Notes: generated from the letters alone by a model not told the origin. A stretch of DNA of 32,954 nt from Candidatus Aminicenantota bacterium (GCA_016867635.1 VGJC01000009.1:1-32954); one strand, 5' to 3'. Counted from the stretch's first letter, positions 16,350 to 23,764 are shown. Numbers and translations: made by a program.

Positions 16350-16359
16350 GCGGGGAGCG

Positions 16360-17817
16360 ATGAAGCTCAAGCTGTCGATCTACACGCGGTTCGTCTTCTG
16401 GATCACCTTCCTTCTCTGCGTCCTCTTCGGGGCCGTCCTGTTCGTCATCCAGCGGATGGAAGCCCGGACACTCTTCGAGGAGACCCGGATCCGGGCCGAG
16501 CTCCAGGCCGGCCACATGGCCGAGGTCAACCTCCCCCGGCTCATCCTGTCGGATCAGAGCGCGGTCCAGAAATACGTCGACGAGCATGTCAGCGACGACC
16601 TGCCCTACATCGTCTTTTACGACAAGACGGGCCGGCCCTGGGCGGCCAACGAATTCGTCCTTTCCTACGGCGACATCTACAGGTCCAGCCACTTCGACGA
16701 CAACGCCGTCCCCGGCGACAAGGAATTCCGGAGGGAAAGGATCCGGCTCGGGGACCGCTGGCTGAGGGTCCTGGAGGTCGAGATCCCTATCTTCACGCCG
16801 GGGGCCGGGTCTAAATGGGCCTCGGTCAAGGTCGGCCATTCCCTCGAGCCTATGTACGCCCGGGTCCGCGGCAGCTCGACGGCCCTGGTCCTCATCGGGG
16901 TTATCGGCCTGCTCCTGGGGATCCTCGGGACGACCGTCCTGGCCAGGAGGATCACCCGTCCCATCCACCGGCTCGTGGACGGGACGGTCAGGATCGCGAA
17001 AGGGGATTTCTCCCACGTCATCCCGATGTCCTCGAGGGACGAGATCGGCGAGCTGGCCCGGAGCTTCAACGAGATGACCTCGCGGCTCCTCGAGGCCCGG
17101 GAGCGCATGGAAGCGGCCAACCGCAAGCTCATCCAGGCCGAGAAGCTGGCTTCCATCGGACGCCTGGCCGCGACCATCGCCCACGAGATCCGCAACCCCC
17201 TGACCTCCGTCAAGCTCAACGTCCAAAAGGTGGCCGAGGACGGGACGCTCGATCCCGTCGTCCGGGAGCACCTCGGATTGTCCCTCGAAGGCATCGACCA
17301 GATCGAGAAGTTCATCAAGGAGCTCCTCAATTTCACCAGGGTCTCGGAGCTGGCCCTGGTGAGATTCCCTCTGGAACAGGTCGTCGACGAGTCGCTCAAA
17401 ATGATCCAGGACGTGTTCCGAGAGCGAGGGACCGTCGTCGAGAAGCGCTATGCCCCGGGCCTGCCTCCCGTGCTCGTCGACGGCCAAAAGATGCGCCAGG
17501 TGTTCCTCAACGTCCTGCGCAACGCCCATGAGGCGCTGACGGACGGAGGGCGCATCTCCGTGACCATGGACGCCGCCGAAGAGGACGGGCGGCGCTGGGT
17601 CCGGGTCCGGATCGCGGACGACGGGCCGGGCATCCCCGAGAAGGACCGGGAGAACATCTTCGAGCCGTTCTTCACGACCCGTCCGGCCGGATTCGGGCTC
17701 GGGCTGGCCAATGCCCGAAAGATCGTCGAACAGCACAACGGCTCCATCCGGGCGGCCGCCGGGGACGGCCGGGGGGCCTGTTTCGTCATCCAGATCCCGG
17801 CGGAGGAGGGGACATGA
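16360..17817 (+). CDS. Membrane sensor histidine kinase (HAMP-HisKA-HATPase)
   Basis: A 485-residue kinase. TM1 is at about residues 9-30, an extracytoplasmic sensor spans about 31-174, and TM2 lies at about 175-195. A HAMP domain follows (RRITRPIHRLVDGTVRIAKG.., DEIGELARSFNEM). The dimerisation/phosphoacceptor motif is AHEIRNPLTS with His275. The ATPase domain shows the N-box NVLRNAHEAL, G1 DDGPGIP, the F-box IFEPFFTT and G2 GFGLGLANA. The orderly NtrB-like catalytic core and the following sigma-54 activator make it the probable phosphodonor for that activator. The sensor may read the binding protein encoded just upstream. The stop overlaps the regulator start by ATGA (17814-17817). Confidence 0.93.
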   Translation: MKLKLSIYTRFVFWITFLLCVLFGAVLFVIQRMEARTLFEETRIRAELQAGHMAEVNLPRLILSDQSAVQKYVDEHVSDDLPYIVFYDKTGRPWAANEFVLSYGDIYRSSHFDDNAVPGDKEFRRERIRLGDRWLRVLEVEIPIFTPGAGSKWASVKVGHSLEPMYARVRGSSTALVLIGVIGLLLGILGTTVLARRITRPIHRLVDGTVRIAKGDFSHVIPMSSRDEIGELARSFNEMTSRLLEARERMEAANRKLIQAEKLASIGRLAATIAHEIRNPLTSVKLNVQKVAEDGTLDPVVREHLGLSLEGIDQIEKFIKELLNFTRVSELALVRFPLEQVVDESLKMIQDVFRERGTVVEKRYAPGLPPVLVDGQKMRQVFLNVLRNAHEALTDGGRISVTMDAAEEDGRRWVRVRIADDGPGIPEKDRENIFEPFFTTRPAGFGLGLANARKIVEQHNGSIRAAAGDGRGACFVIQIPAEEGT

Positions 17818-19160
17818 GATCCATCCTGATCATCGAGGACGACGCCCTGGTCCGCAAGACGCTGGCGTCCCAGTTGGCCAAACAAGGCTTCGAGGTCGTC
17901 GCCGCGGGCACGGGGGAGGAGGGCGTCCGGGCCTTCGTCGAGTCCGCCCCCGACCTCGTGCTCCTCGACGTCCGCCTCCCGGACACGGACGGATTGGACG
18001 TCCTGCGCAGGATCAAGGACAAGAACCGCCGGGCCGTCATCCTGGTCATGACGGCTTTCGACGACATGAAGACGACGGTCGAGGCCATCAAGCTGGGGGC
18101 CTTCGAATACCTCGTCAAGCCCCTCGACGCCACCGAGCTCGAGCTGACGATCGACAAGGCCTTCCAGGTGCGGGCCCTCGAGGAAAAGGTCAGCTACCTC
18201 GTCGAGGAGAAGCAGAAGGAATACACCATCGACAACATCATCGGGCGCTCGGCCGGGATGAGGGCCGTTTTCAAGCTCATCGGGTCGGTGGCCAACACCC
18301 GGGCCAACGTCCTCATCCAGGGGGAGAGCGGCACGGGCAAGGAGCTGGTGGCCAAGGCCATCCACTACAACAGCCCCTGGCGGGAGGAACCCTTCATCGT
18401 CATCAACTGCTCGGCGATCTCCGACACCCTGCTCGAGAGCGAGCTCTTCGGCCACGTCAAGGGCGCCTTCACGGACGCCCACTGCGAGACCAGGGGGAAG
18501 TTCGAGATCGCCGGCAAGGGGACGCTTTTTCTCGATGAGGTCGGCGATGTCTCGCCCAATCTCCAGTCCAAGCTCCTGCGGGTCATCGAAAGCCGGGACT
18601 TCATGAAGGTCGGGGGGGAAAAGGTCCTCAAGACCGAGGCCCGGATCATTGCCGCCACCAACCAGAGCCTCCGGGCCCTTATCGAGAACGGGAAGTTCCG
18701 GGAGGACCTGTACTACCGGCTCAAGGTCGTCGAGATCCAGCTGCCTCCTCTCCGGGACAGGCGCGAGGATATCCCCGATCTGGTCGCGTACCTCCTCGAA
18801 AAGATCAACCGGGAGCTCCGGCGCAGCGTCCGCAAGGTCCCGCCCGACGTCATGAGGACCCTGACCGAGATCCCCTGGAAGGGCAACGTCCGGGAGCTCG
18901 AGAACGCCCTGACCCGGGCCGTCATCCTGGCCAAGGGCGATGTCGTGCTCAAGGAGAATCTGCCCCTCGATACGGAGGAAAAGCGCTCTTTTTCCGATGA
19001 CCTCGTGTCCCTTGACCGGGTCGAGAAGGATTACATCCAGCACGTGCTGAGCTCCGTCAAGGGCAGCAAGACCCGGGCCAGCCAGATCCTCGGCATCAGC
19101 CGGCCGACGCTCGACAAAAAGATCAAGGAATACGGCCTGGACCTCGGGGCCAACGGCTGA
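17814..19160 (+). CDS. NtrC-family sigma-54-dependent response regulator
   Basis: A 448-residue activator. The receiver domain (1-120) has Asp9/Asp10, the phosphoacceptor Asp52 (LLDVRLP), Thr80 and Lys102 (LVKPLD). The AAA+ domain has Walker A GESGTGKE (170-177), the sigma-54 contact loop GAFTDA (217-222, in place of the usual GAFTGA), Walker B GTLFLDE (236-242) and the NVRELEN segment. The C-terminal Fis-type HTH is TRASQILGISRPTLDKKIKEYG. It binds enhancer DNA and remodels sigma-54 RNA polymerase. Two sigma-54 promoters with GTAAA repeats or dyads upstream occur within 2.1 kb downstream and are natural candidate targets. It is coupled to the kinase gene. Confidence 0.94.
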   Translation: MRSILIIEDDALVRKTLASQLAKQGFEVVAAGTGEEGVRAFVESAPDLVLLDVRLPDTDGLDVLRRIKDKNRRAVILVMTAFDDMKTTVEAIKLGAFEYLVKPLDATELELTIDKAFQVRALEEKVSYLVEEKQKEYTIDNIIGRSAGMRAVFKLIGSVANTRANVLIQGESGTGKELVAKAIHYNSPWREEPFIVINCSAISDTLLESELFGHVKGAFTDAHCETRGKFEIAGKGTLFLDEVGDVSPNLQSKLLRVIESRDFMKVGGEKVLKTEARIIAATNQSLRALIENGKFREDLYYRLKVVEIQLPPLRDRREDIPDLVAYLLEKINRELRRSVRKVPPDVMRTLTEIPWKGNVRELENALTRAVILAKGDVVLKENLPLDTEEKRSFSDDLVSLDRVEKDYIQHVLSSVKGSKTRASQILGISRPTLDKKIKEYGLDLGANG

Positions 19161-19171
19161 AAGACGGGCTC

Positions 19172-19198
19172 GTAAACTCCCTTTCCGGCCTGTAAACT
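19172..19198 (+). promoter_or_regulatory. Candidate enhancer: tandem GTAAACT repeats
   Basis: GTAAACT occurs at 19172-19178 and 19192-19198, exactly 20 bases (about two helical turns) apart. The first also reads as an imperfect dyad, GTAAA-N5-TTTCC. The pair lies about 70-100 bases before the sigma-54 promoter at 19270, a suitable position for the activator encoded just upstream. Confidence 0.5.
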
Positions 19199-19269
19199 AT
19201 CTTGGGGCGGCCTTCCCGCCCGCCTCCTCCGGCCCGCCCTTTTCCCCTGATGGCGGGGCCCCTAGAAGT

Positions 19270-19285
19270 TGGCATGAAACCTGCA
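19270..19285 (+). promoter_or_regulatory. Sigma-54 (-24/-12) promoter of the receiver gene
   Basis: TGGCATGAAACCTGCA has GG at 19271-19272 and GC at 19283-19284, the exact 12-base separation required by sigma-54. The predicted start is near 19296. This places an upstream in-frame ATG (19291) outside the transcript and favours ATG 19324. Confidence 0.75.
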
Positions 19286-19323
19286 AATTTATGGGGCGCG
19301 CGCTGATCAAAGAGGTAATGAAC

Positions 19324-19710
19324 ATGGCAGCCAAAAAGATCGTGGTCGTGGACGACGACAAGAACATCCGGAAAACTTTCGACCTTCTCCTCGGGAAAAA
19401 ATACAGGGTCTATTCCGCGAAGGATTCCAAGGAGGCCCTGACCAGGTTCAGGAATTCCCCGGCCGACCTGGTCATCGCCGATTACAAGCTTCCCGACGGC
19501 AACGGCTTGGATCTGATCAAAAAGCTCCGGGCCACGGGCTTCGAAGGCGGGGCCATGCTCATCTCCGCCCACCCCGACCTCGTCCCGGTCGAGGACATGA
19601 GCCGCTTCGCCATCAGCCATTTCTTCGTCAAGCCGCTCGACCTCGCGCTCCTCAACGTTTCGATCGACCGGGTCCTCCAGCCCAAGGAACCCGTCGAGTC
19701 GGCGGCCTGA
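19324..19710 (+). CDS. Stand-alone receiver-domain (CheY-like) protein
   Basis: A 128-residue single-domain response regulator. It has the acidic pocket Asp10-12 (VVVDDDKNI), phosphoacceptor Asp53 (VIADYKLPDG), Ser81 (LISAHPD) and Lys103 (FFVKPLD); no output domain is present. ATG 19324 is chosen over 19291 and 19318. AGAGGT lies 7 bases upstream, and the sigma-54 promoter predicts a transcript beginning near 19296. It could act as a phosphate sink or as a feedback competitor for the kinase encoded upstream, or signal by protein contact (inference). A weak stem GGCC-N6-GGCC at 19704-19717, followed by CTTTTCTTT, might terminate transcription. Confidence 0.88.
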   Translation: MAAKKIVVVDDDKNIRKTFDLLLGKKYRVYSAKDSKEALTRFRNSPADLVIADYKLPDGNGLDLIKKLRATGFEGGAMLISAHPDLVPVEDMSRFAISHFFVKPLDLALLNVSIDRVLQPKEPVESAA

Positions 19711-19726
19711 GTCGGCCCTTTTCTTT
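19704..19726 (+). terminator. Weak possible terminator after the receiver gene
   Basis: A four-base-pair stem, GGCC-TGAGTC-GGCC (19704-19717), overlaps the stop codon and is followed by a T-rich run. The stem is too short for confidence. Confidence 0.25.
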
Positions 19727-19753
19727 CCGCCGCGGGGTCTCAAATAGCTCAGG

Positions 19754-19783
19754 TTGACTCCGCGAGGGCGTTCTTTCTACAAT
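19754..19783 (+). promoter_or_regulatory. Sigma-70 promoter of the exported aminotransferase gene
   Basis: TTGACT (19754-19759) and TACAAT (19778-19783) are 18 bases apart. The predicted leader of about 26 bases contains AGAAGGAGG before ATG 19816. Confidence 0.7.
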
Positions 19784-19815
19784 GGCCCCTCAGCCAAACA
19801 GAAGGAGGTCCGTCC

Positions 19816-21123
19816 ATGCATCTTCCGCCAGGTCTGCCGCGCCGCGATTTCTTCAAGTACCTTTTGGCCGGTTCAGCCGTCTCCGTGTCCGCTCTGGACG
19901 CGCTCAACGCGGGCATCGCCCAGAGCATCACGACGCTCAACCAGAAATTCCTGGACGACGAGGCGCCCGACGGCGTCTACTGGGAGGGGGTCCGGGATCT
20001 CTTCGAGTTCGAGGACCGGTTCATCATGATGAACAACGGGACCCTGGGCCCCATGCCCAAGCCCGTCTTCAACACCCTCATCCGTTACTTCCGCGTCCAG
20101 ATGACCAATCCTTACGACGGTTACAGCTACCTGCCGACGTTCAAAGAGTCCGTCCGGGCCAAGCTGGCGGCCTTCATCCACGCCTCGCCCGACGAGGTAT
20201 CCCTGACGACCAATACGACCGAAGGGGTCAACATCATCGTCCACGGGCTCGACCTCCGGGAGGGGGACGAGGTCCTCGTCACCAGCCTTGAACACCCCGG
20301 CCATATCAACCCCTGGATGCTCAGAGCGAAACGGCACGGGATCAAGGTCACCGAGGTGCCCATGCCGCTGTTCCCGAAGTCGGTCGAGGAGGTCGTCGCC
20401 GCCTTCGAGGCCGCCATCACCCCGCGGACCAGGATCATCAGCATCAGCCACACGGTGTTCATCACCGGCCTGATCATGCCGCTCAAGGAGCTGAGCCAAC
20501 TGGCCCACGACAAGGGGCTCCTCATCCTGGCCGACAGCGCCCACGGGCTGGGCATGATCGACCTCAACATGAAGGAGACGGGCGTCGATTTCTTCATGTC
20601 CAGCCCCTACAAGTGGCTCGGGGCCCCGACCGGGATCGGGCTCCTCTATGTCCGCAAAGAGGTCTTGGACAAGGTCTGGCCGACCATCGTGTCCTCCGGC
20701 TGGGAGACGAACAAGGCAGCCGGCAAGCTCGACCCCCAGGGGCAGCGGTCGGACGCTTTCGTCTTCGCCCTCGACGAGGCCCTCAATTTCCAGAACCGCA
20801 TCGGCCGGACGCGCATCGAGCGAAGGATCAAGGTCCTGGCCGGCCGCCTGAAACAGGAGCTGGCGAAGATACCGGGCGTCAAGGTCCACACGCCGGTCGA
20901 TCCTTATCTCAGCGCCGGGCTGACGGCTTTTTCGATGACGGGCGCCAATCCCGCCAAGCTCGTCGACTATCTTCGCGAGAAGCACAACTTGGTCGTGCGG
21001 ACGACCGGGAATCAGGCCGCCGGCACCTATGGCGTCCGGGTCTCCACCCCCATCTACATCTCGACGAAAGAGGTGGACATGGTCGTCGACGGGGTCAGGA
21101 CGCTCATGTCCCGCAAGGCCTGA
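19816..21123 (+). CDS. Class V aminotransferase-fold PLP enzyme with Tat signal
   Basis: A 435-residue enzyme. The N-terminus has a twin-arginine motif (PRRDFFKYLLAGSA) followed by a moderately hydrophobic segment, predicting export of the folded holoenzyme. The PLP fold shows MMNNGTLGPMP, TTNTTEGVNIIVHGL, SLEHPGHINPW, the cofactor Asp in LILADSAHGLG and the Schiff-base Lys266 in SSPYKWLGAPTGIG. Overall it resembles the isopenicillin N epimerase/cysteine desulfurase-like branch; the catalytic Cys loop of true desulfurases is not evident, so sulfur transfer is unlikely. The substrate is unknown. It has its own sigma-70 promoter and sits between two putative sigma-54 units. A genetic link to the signalling block is positional only. 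Confidence 0.87.
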   Translation: MHLPPGLPRRDFFKYLLAGSAVSVSALDALNAGIAQSITTLNQKFLDDEAPDGVYWEGVRDLFEFEDRFIMMNNGTLGPMPKPVFNTLIRYFRVQMTNPYDGYSYLPTFKESVRAKLAAFIHASPDEVSLTTNTTEGVNIIVHGLDLREGDEVLVTSLEHPGHINPWMLRAKRHGIKVTEVPMPLFPKSVEEVVAAFEAAITPRTRIISISHTVFITGLIMPLKELSQLAHDKGLLILADSAHGLGMIDLNMKETGVDFFMSSPYKWLGAPTGIGLLYVRKEVLDKVWPTIVSSGWETNKAAGKLDPQGQRSDAFVFALDEALNFQNRIGRTRIERRIKVLAGRLKQELAKIPGVKVHTPVDPYLSAGLTAFSMTGANPAKLVDYLREKHNLVVRTTGNQAAGTYGVRVSTPIYISTKEVDMVVDGVRTLMSRKA

Positions 21124-21136
21124 TCGAAACCCCCGC

Positions 21137-21151
21137 GTAAACGAAATTTAC
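21137..21151 (+). promoter_or_regulatory. Candidate enhancer dyad GTAAA-N5-TTTAC
   Basis: GTAAACGAAATTTAC is an inverted repeat with 5-base arms, flanked by further partial symmetry (CGC before, AGCG after). It shares the GTAAA half-site with the repeats at 19172-19198 and lies about 75 bases before the sigma-54 promoter at 21214. Confidence 0.5.
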
Positions 21152-21213
21152 AGCGGCGAAAGAGATTTTTTTCCACCGGTCCGTCGCTCCAGGGGAAAAC
21201 CTCCGTTCCCGTT

Positions 21214-21229
21214 TGGCACGAATTATGCT
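21214..21229 (+). promoter_or_regulatory. Second sigma-54 (-24/-12) promoter
   Basis: TGGCACGAATTATGCT matches the consensus TGGCACG-N4-TTGCT except for one base. GG is at 21215-21216 and GC at 21227-21228, exactly 12 apart, and two T residues precede it. The predicted start is about 21240. No large gene begins immediately downstream. Confidence 0.78.
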
Positions 21230-21254
21230 TCATCTCCGGGTGCGCGTGAGTGAG

Positions 21255-21344
21255 ATGGCAACGACGGGTAACGGACAGAGCACCTTGAGGGACGGCTCGA
21301 TGGATGTTTTGTTAAGCCCCCATTCCCACAATACCCTTCCATAA
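21255..21344 (+). CDS. Putative 29-residue small ORF in a sigma-54 transcript
   Basis: The ORF runs from ATG 21255 to TAA 21344, begins MATTGNGQST and ends SPHSHNTLP. It starts about 15 bases after the predicted sigma-54 transcription start and ends 26 bases before a strong hairpin, so it fills the transcript. The ribosome site is weak (GTGAGTGAG). The peptide is polar, with no signal, membrane segment or cysteine, and I recognise no family. The RNA may instead be non-coding; see the ncRNA entry. Coding is supported only by position. Confidence 0.3.
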   Translation: MATTGNGQSTLRDGSMDVLLSPHSHNTLP

Positions 21345-21369
21345 CCCTCCTTCTTTCAGTGACGGAGCG

Positions 21370-21393
21370 AGGGGCGCCGCGGGGGGCGCCCCT
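21370..21393 (+). terminator. Strong hairpin closing the small sigma-54 unit
   Basis: AGGGGCGCC (21370-21378) pairs perfectly with GGCGCCCCT (21385-21393) around a 6-base loop. The following bases are CCTCCCCTTTG, pyrimidine-rich but with only three T residues together, so termination efficiency is uncertain. Confidence 0.5.
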
Positions 21394-21446
21394 CCTCCCC
21401 TTTGTCTCGCTTGCCCGAAGGGCAGGGACAGGGCCCGAAACGGGCG

Positions 21447-21476
21447 TTGACACGCCTTTCCTGGCGGGCCTATAAT
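21447..21476 (+). promoter_or_regulatory. Near-consensus sigma-70 promoter of the five-gene secreted-protein operon
   Basis: Perfect TTGACA (21447-21452) and perfect TATAAT (21471-21476) are 18 bases apart. The predicted start is near 21483, giving a leader of about 118 bases with palindromes GCTCCGGAGC (21562-21571) and TCTCGAGA (21575-21582) before GAAGGAGG. Confidence 0.85.
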
Positions 21477-21600
21477 TCCCTCTAAGAAACACATGAGGGG
21501 AAAAACGCCTTCCGGCCGCCCTTCCGCGCGACTAAATAAGCTGAATGATGAGGCTATCTCCGCTCCGGAGCCCCTCTCGAGAAAACCGAAGGAGGACCGA

Positions 21601-23751
21601 ATGAACGCACCTTACCCCCGCTCCAGGGGTCGCGCGCGGCTCGTTATCCTGGCCGGCCTGATCCTGGCGGTCGTTTCGTCGTTGCCGGGCGCCGTCGTCT
21701 ACGATTTCGTCCAGAAAGCCCCCGAGGCCAAGTGGTCGAGATCTCTTTCCGCCCCCGGCGAGCTGCCCTGGAACGGCCGGGACAACGACGCCCGCGGTTT
21801 CGCCCGCCACCTGACGAACGCCGTTCTCGAGGACGGCAAGAGCTATGGGCTCGTCCTCCAGACCCATCCCGAATGGAAGAGCGAGGGGAGCGTCTTCGGG
21901 ACCTACGCGAACGTCCAGGTCCCGGCCGGGGCCAAGTTCGCCGCCCGGGTCGGCTTTCTCAAGAACGCGACGGCCACCGACGGCGTGACCTTCGCGGTCC
22001 ACGTCTTCGACCAGACGACGGGGGCGCTCCAACGGCTCGCGACGAAAGCGGCCCGCCATGACGGCGTCCTCGACGAGCTCACGGCCGATCTCGCGCCTTA
22101 CGCCGGCAAGACCGTGACCTTCCGCTTCGAGGTCCATGCCGGCGCGACGGCCCGCCAGGACTGGGCCGTCTGGGCCTCGGCCGCCATCACCCAGGAGCTC
22201 GCCCTCCAGCCCATGAAGGTCGCGGCCGCCAAGCCGGTGATGACGGCCAAGGTCGCGGCGCCTCCGGCTTCCGGGCCGATGATCCAGGCCTTCAAGCCCG
22301 CGGTCATCAAGCGGGTCACCCTGATGCCGATGGGAGCGGTCCCCCCGAAGCACAAGATCGAGGACGCCGGGACCCTGTCCGTCGAGGAGCCTCTGACCGT
22401 CCTCGACCGGATCTGGAAAGACAACGAGCGGGCGAACACCTATTACTACCTGCCCCGCGAGATCAACCTCATCCGGGAACCGTCCTCCGGGAACTACCGG
22501 GTCAGCGCCGTCTGGACCCAGGACCAGAAGATCCGCACGACCTTGGCCCTGCGGGCCAACATCGATCCGGCCGACGTCCGGATCCTCGACGAGGCCCTGA
22601 AGAAGGCCAAGGGGCCCCAGGCATCGCTCAGGTCCATGCCCTACGACGAGGCCAACATCATCGACATGAAGGGCTGGGAGGACTGGCAGATCGAGAATAT
22701 CCGCATCCCGACCTTCGGCTCCCTGGAGAGCGAGCTGCCCGTCAACATCAGCATGACCCCCGAAACGTTGGCCCAGCTGAAGCCGCTCCTCGAGAGGGAA
22801 GGACTGACGGCCGGCATGCGCCTCAAGACGGGCGACGTCGAGCGCGAGGTCCCCATCAAGGTCGGTCTGAAATACGCCACGGGCCGGATGTATTCCGATC
22901 TGAGCGACCTCGGCTACTCCTACAAGCGGTCCGAATCCCTGCTGACCCTCCACAACGTCCGGAACCTCTCGGCCTTCCCCCTCAAGATCAACTCCGTGAG
23001 CTTCCGCTTCCGGCTGCCGAACGGGGACGAGCTTTACAAAGATCTCAAACCGCAGACGGACGCCGTCCTGCCGGCCAACGGAACGGGATCCGTGACGGTC
23101 AGGCTCACGCCCCAGCCCCTGCTCGCGGCCGAGCTGGCCAGATCCCTGCCGGCGTCGAAGTCCGACGACAAGCCCGTCAACCCCCTGCTCAAGCAGGCCC
23201 TGGACAAGCTCAAGGGCGAGGTCGCCGAGAAGGCCGGGATCGACATCCCGGAAAAAGCCGAAGGTCTCGATCCCAAGGTCGACGAGTTCTTCAGATCGAG
23301 GGCCCGCAGCTTCTGGATGGAGGTCGTCCCCGACTTCGAATGCCAGGAATGCCTGGACGCGGTCTGGGACAAGATCGAGGTCGTCTCCTATATCGAGCGG
23401 ATGAGAAAGATCAACGTCGAAGCGCTGGCCAACGTCTTCGATCCGTCCGCGTACGAAAGCCCTATCGAGGTCGAGAAGGTCCACATCGAGATCCGTTCGC
23501 CGTACCTCAGCGCCCAGGCCAAGGACGGCTTGATGGCCGCCGTGGACCTCAACAAGGACAAGCTCCGGGAGGACGTCGTCGTCTACCTGCCGCGGTCGAG
23601 CGGCCAGACGCTCTCTTTCGACTATAAGATCAAGGTCATCCTGAAGACCGGCCAGTCCGCCGAGTCGGAGGCCTGGGAAACGGTCTCGGATTCCCTGGAC
23701 CTGACCCTGGGCACGTTCCACGTCGCCAAGGTCTTCGAGAGAACGGACTGA
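21601..23751 (+). CDS. Secreted protein of unknown family, first gene of the paralogue operon
   Basis: A 716-residue protein I do not recognise. A signal peptide (LVILAGLILAVVSSLPGA, about residues 13-32) precedes a beta-rich domain of about 160 residues that looks like a carbohydrate-binding or jelly-roll fold (YDFVQKAPEAKW, TVTFRFEVHAG). A linker follows, then a region similar to the N-terminal module of the next genes: RIWKDNERANTYYYLPREI (YYY at 281-283), then a strand-rich segment and DPADVRILDEALKK. The last 80 residues (FDYKIKVILKTGQ..SEAWETVSD) match their shared C-terminal module. FECQECLDAVW near residue 580 holds a C-x2-C pair. ATG 21601 has AAGGAGG upstream. An in-frame ATG at 21493 would put 36 polar residues before the signal and is disfavoured. 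Confidence 0.75.
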   Translation: MNAPYPRSRGRARLVILAGLILAVVSSLPGAVVYDFVQKAPEAKWSRSLSAPGELPWNGRDNDARGFARHLTNAVLEDGKSYGLVLQTHPEWKSEGSVFGTYANVQVPAGAKFAARVGFLKNATATDGVTFAVHVFDQTTGALQRLATKAARHDGVLDELTADLAPYAGKTVTFRFEVHAGATARQDWAVWASAAITQELALQPMKVAAAKPVMTAKVAAPPASGPMIQAFKPAVIKRVTLMPMGAVPPKHKIEDAGTLSVEEPLTVLDRIWKDNERANTYYYLPREINLIREPSSGNYRVSAVWTQDQKIRTTLALRANIDPADVRILDEALKKAKGPQASLRSMPYDEANIIDMKGWEDWQIENIRIPTFGSLESELPVNISMTPETLAQLKPLLEREGLTAGMRLKTGDVEREVPIKVGLKYATGRMYSDLSDLGYSYKRSESLLTLHNVRNLSAFPLKINSVSFRFRLPNGDELYKDLKPQTDAVLPANGTGSVTVRLTPQPLLAAELARSLPASKSDDKPVNPLLKQALDKLKGEVAEKAGIDIPEKAEGLDPKVDEFFRSRARSFWMEVVPDFECQECLDAVWDKIEVVSYIERMRKINVEALANVFDPSAYESPIEVEKVHIEIRSPYLSAQAKDGLMAAVDLNKDKLREDVVVYLPRSSGQTLSFDYKIKVILKTGQSAESEAWETVSDSLDLTLGTFHVAKVFERTD

Positions 23752-23764
23752 GAAGGAGGCCCCC

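Larger units (their letters stand above)
21240..21395 (+). ncRNA. Candidate small transcript from sigma-54 promoter to hairpin
   Basis: The predicted RNA of about 155 nt begins near 21240 and ends at the hairpin 21370-21393. Its 3' half is C- and pyrimidine-rich, with runs such as GCCCCCATTCCCAC and CCCTCCTTCTTTC (21345-21357). The latter contains CCTCCTT, the complement of AAGGAGG ribosome sites. This resembles known C-rich, ribosome-site-targeting sRNAs in layout only. It may also encode the 29-residue ORF. Confidence 0.4.
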
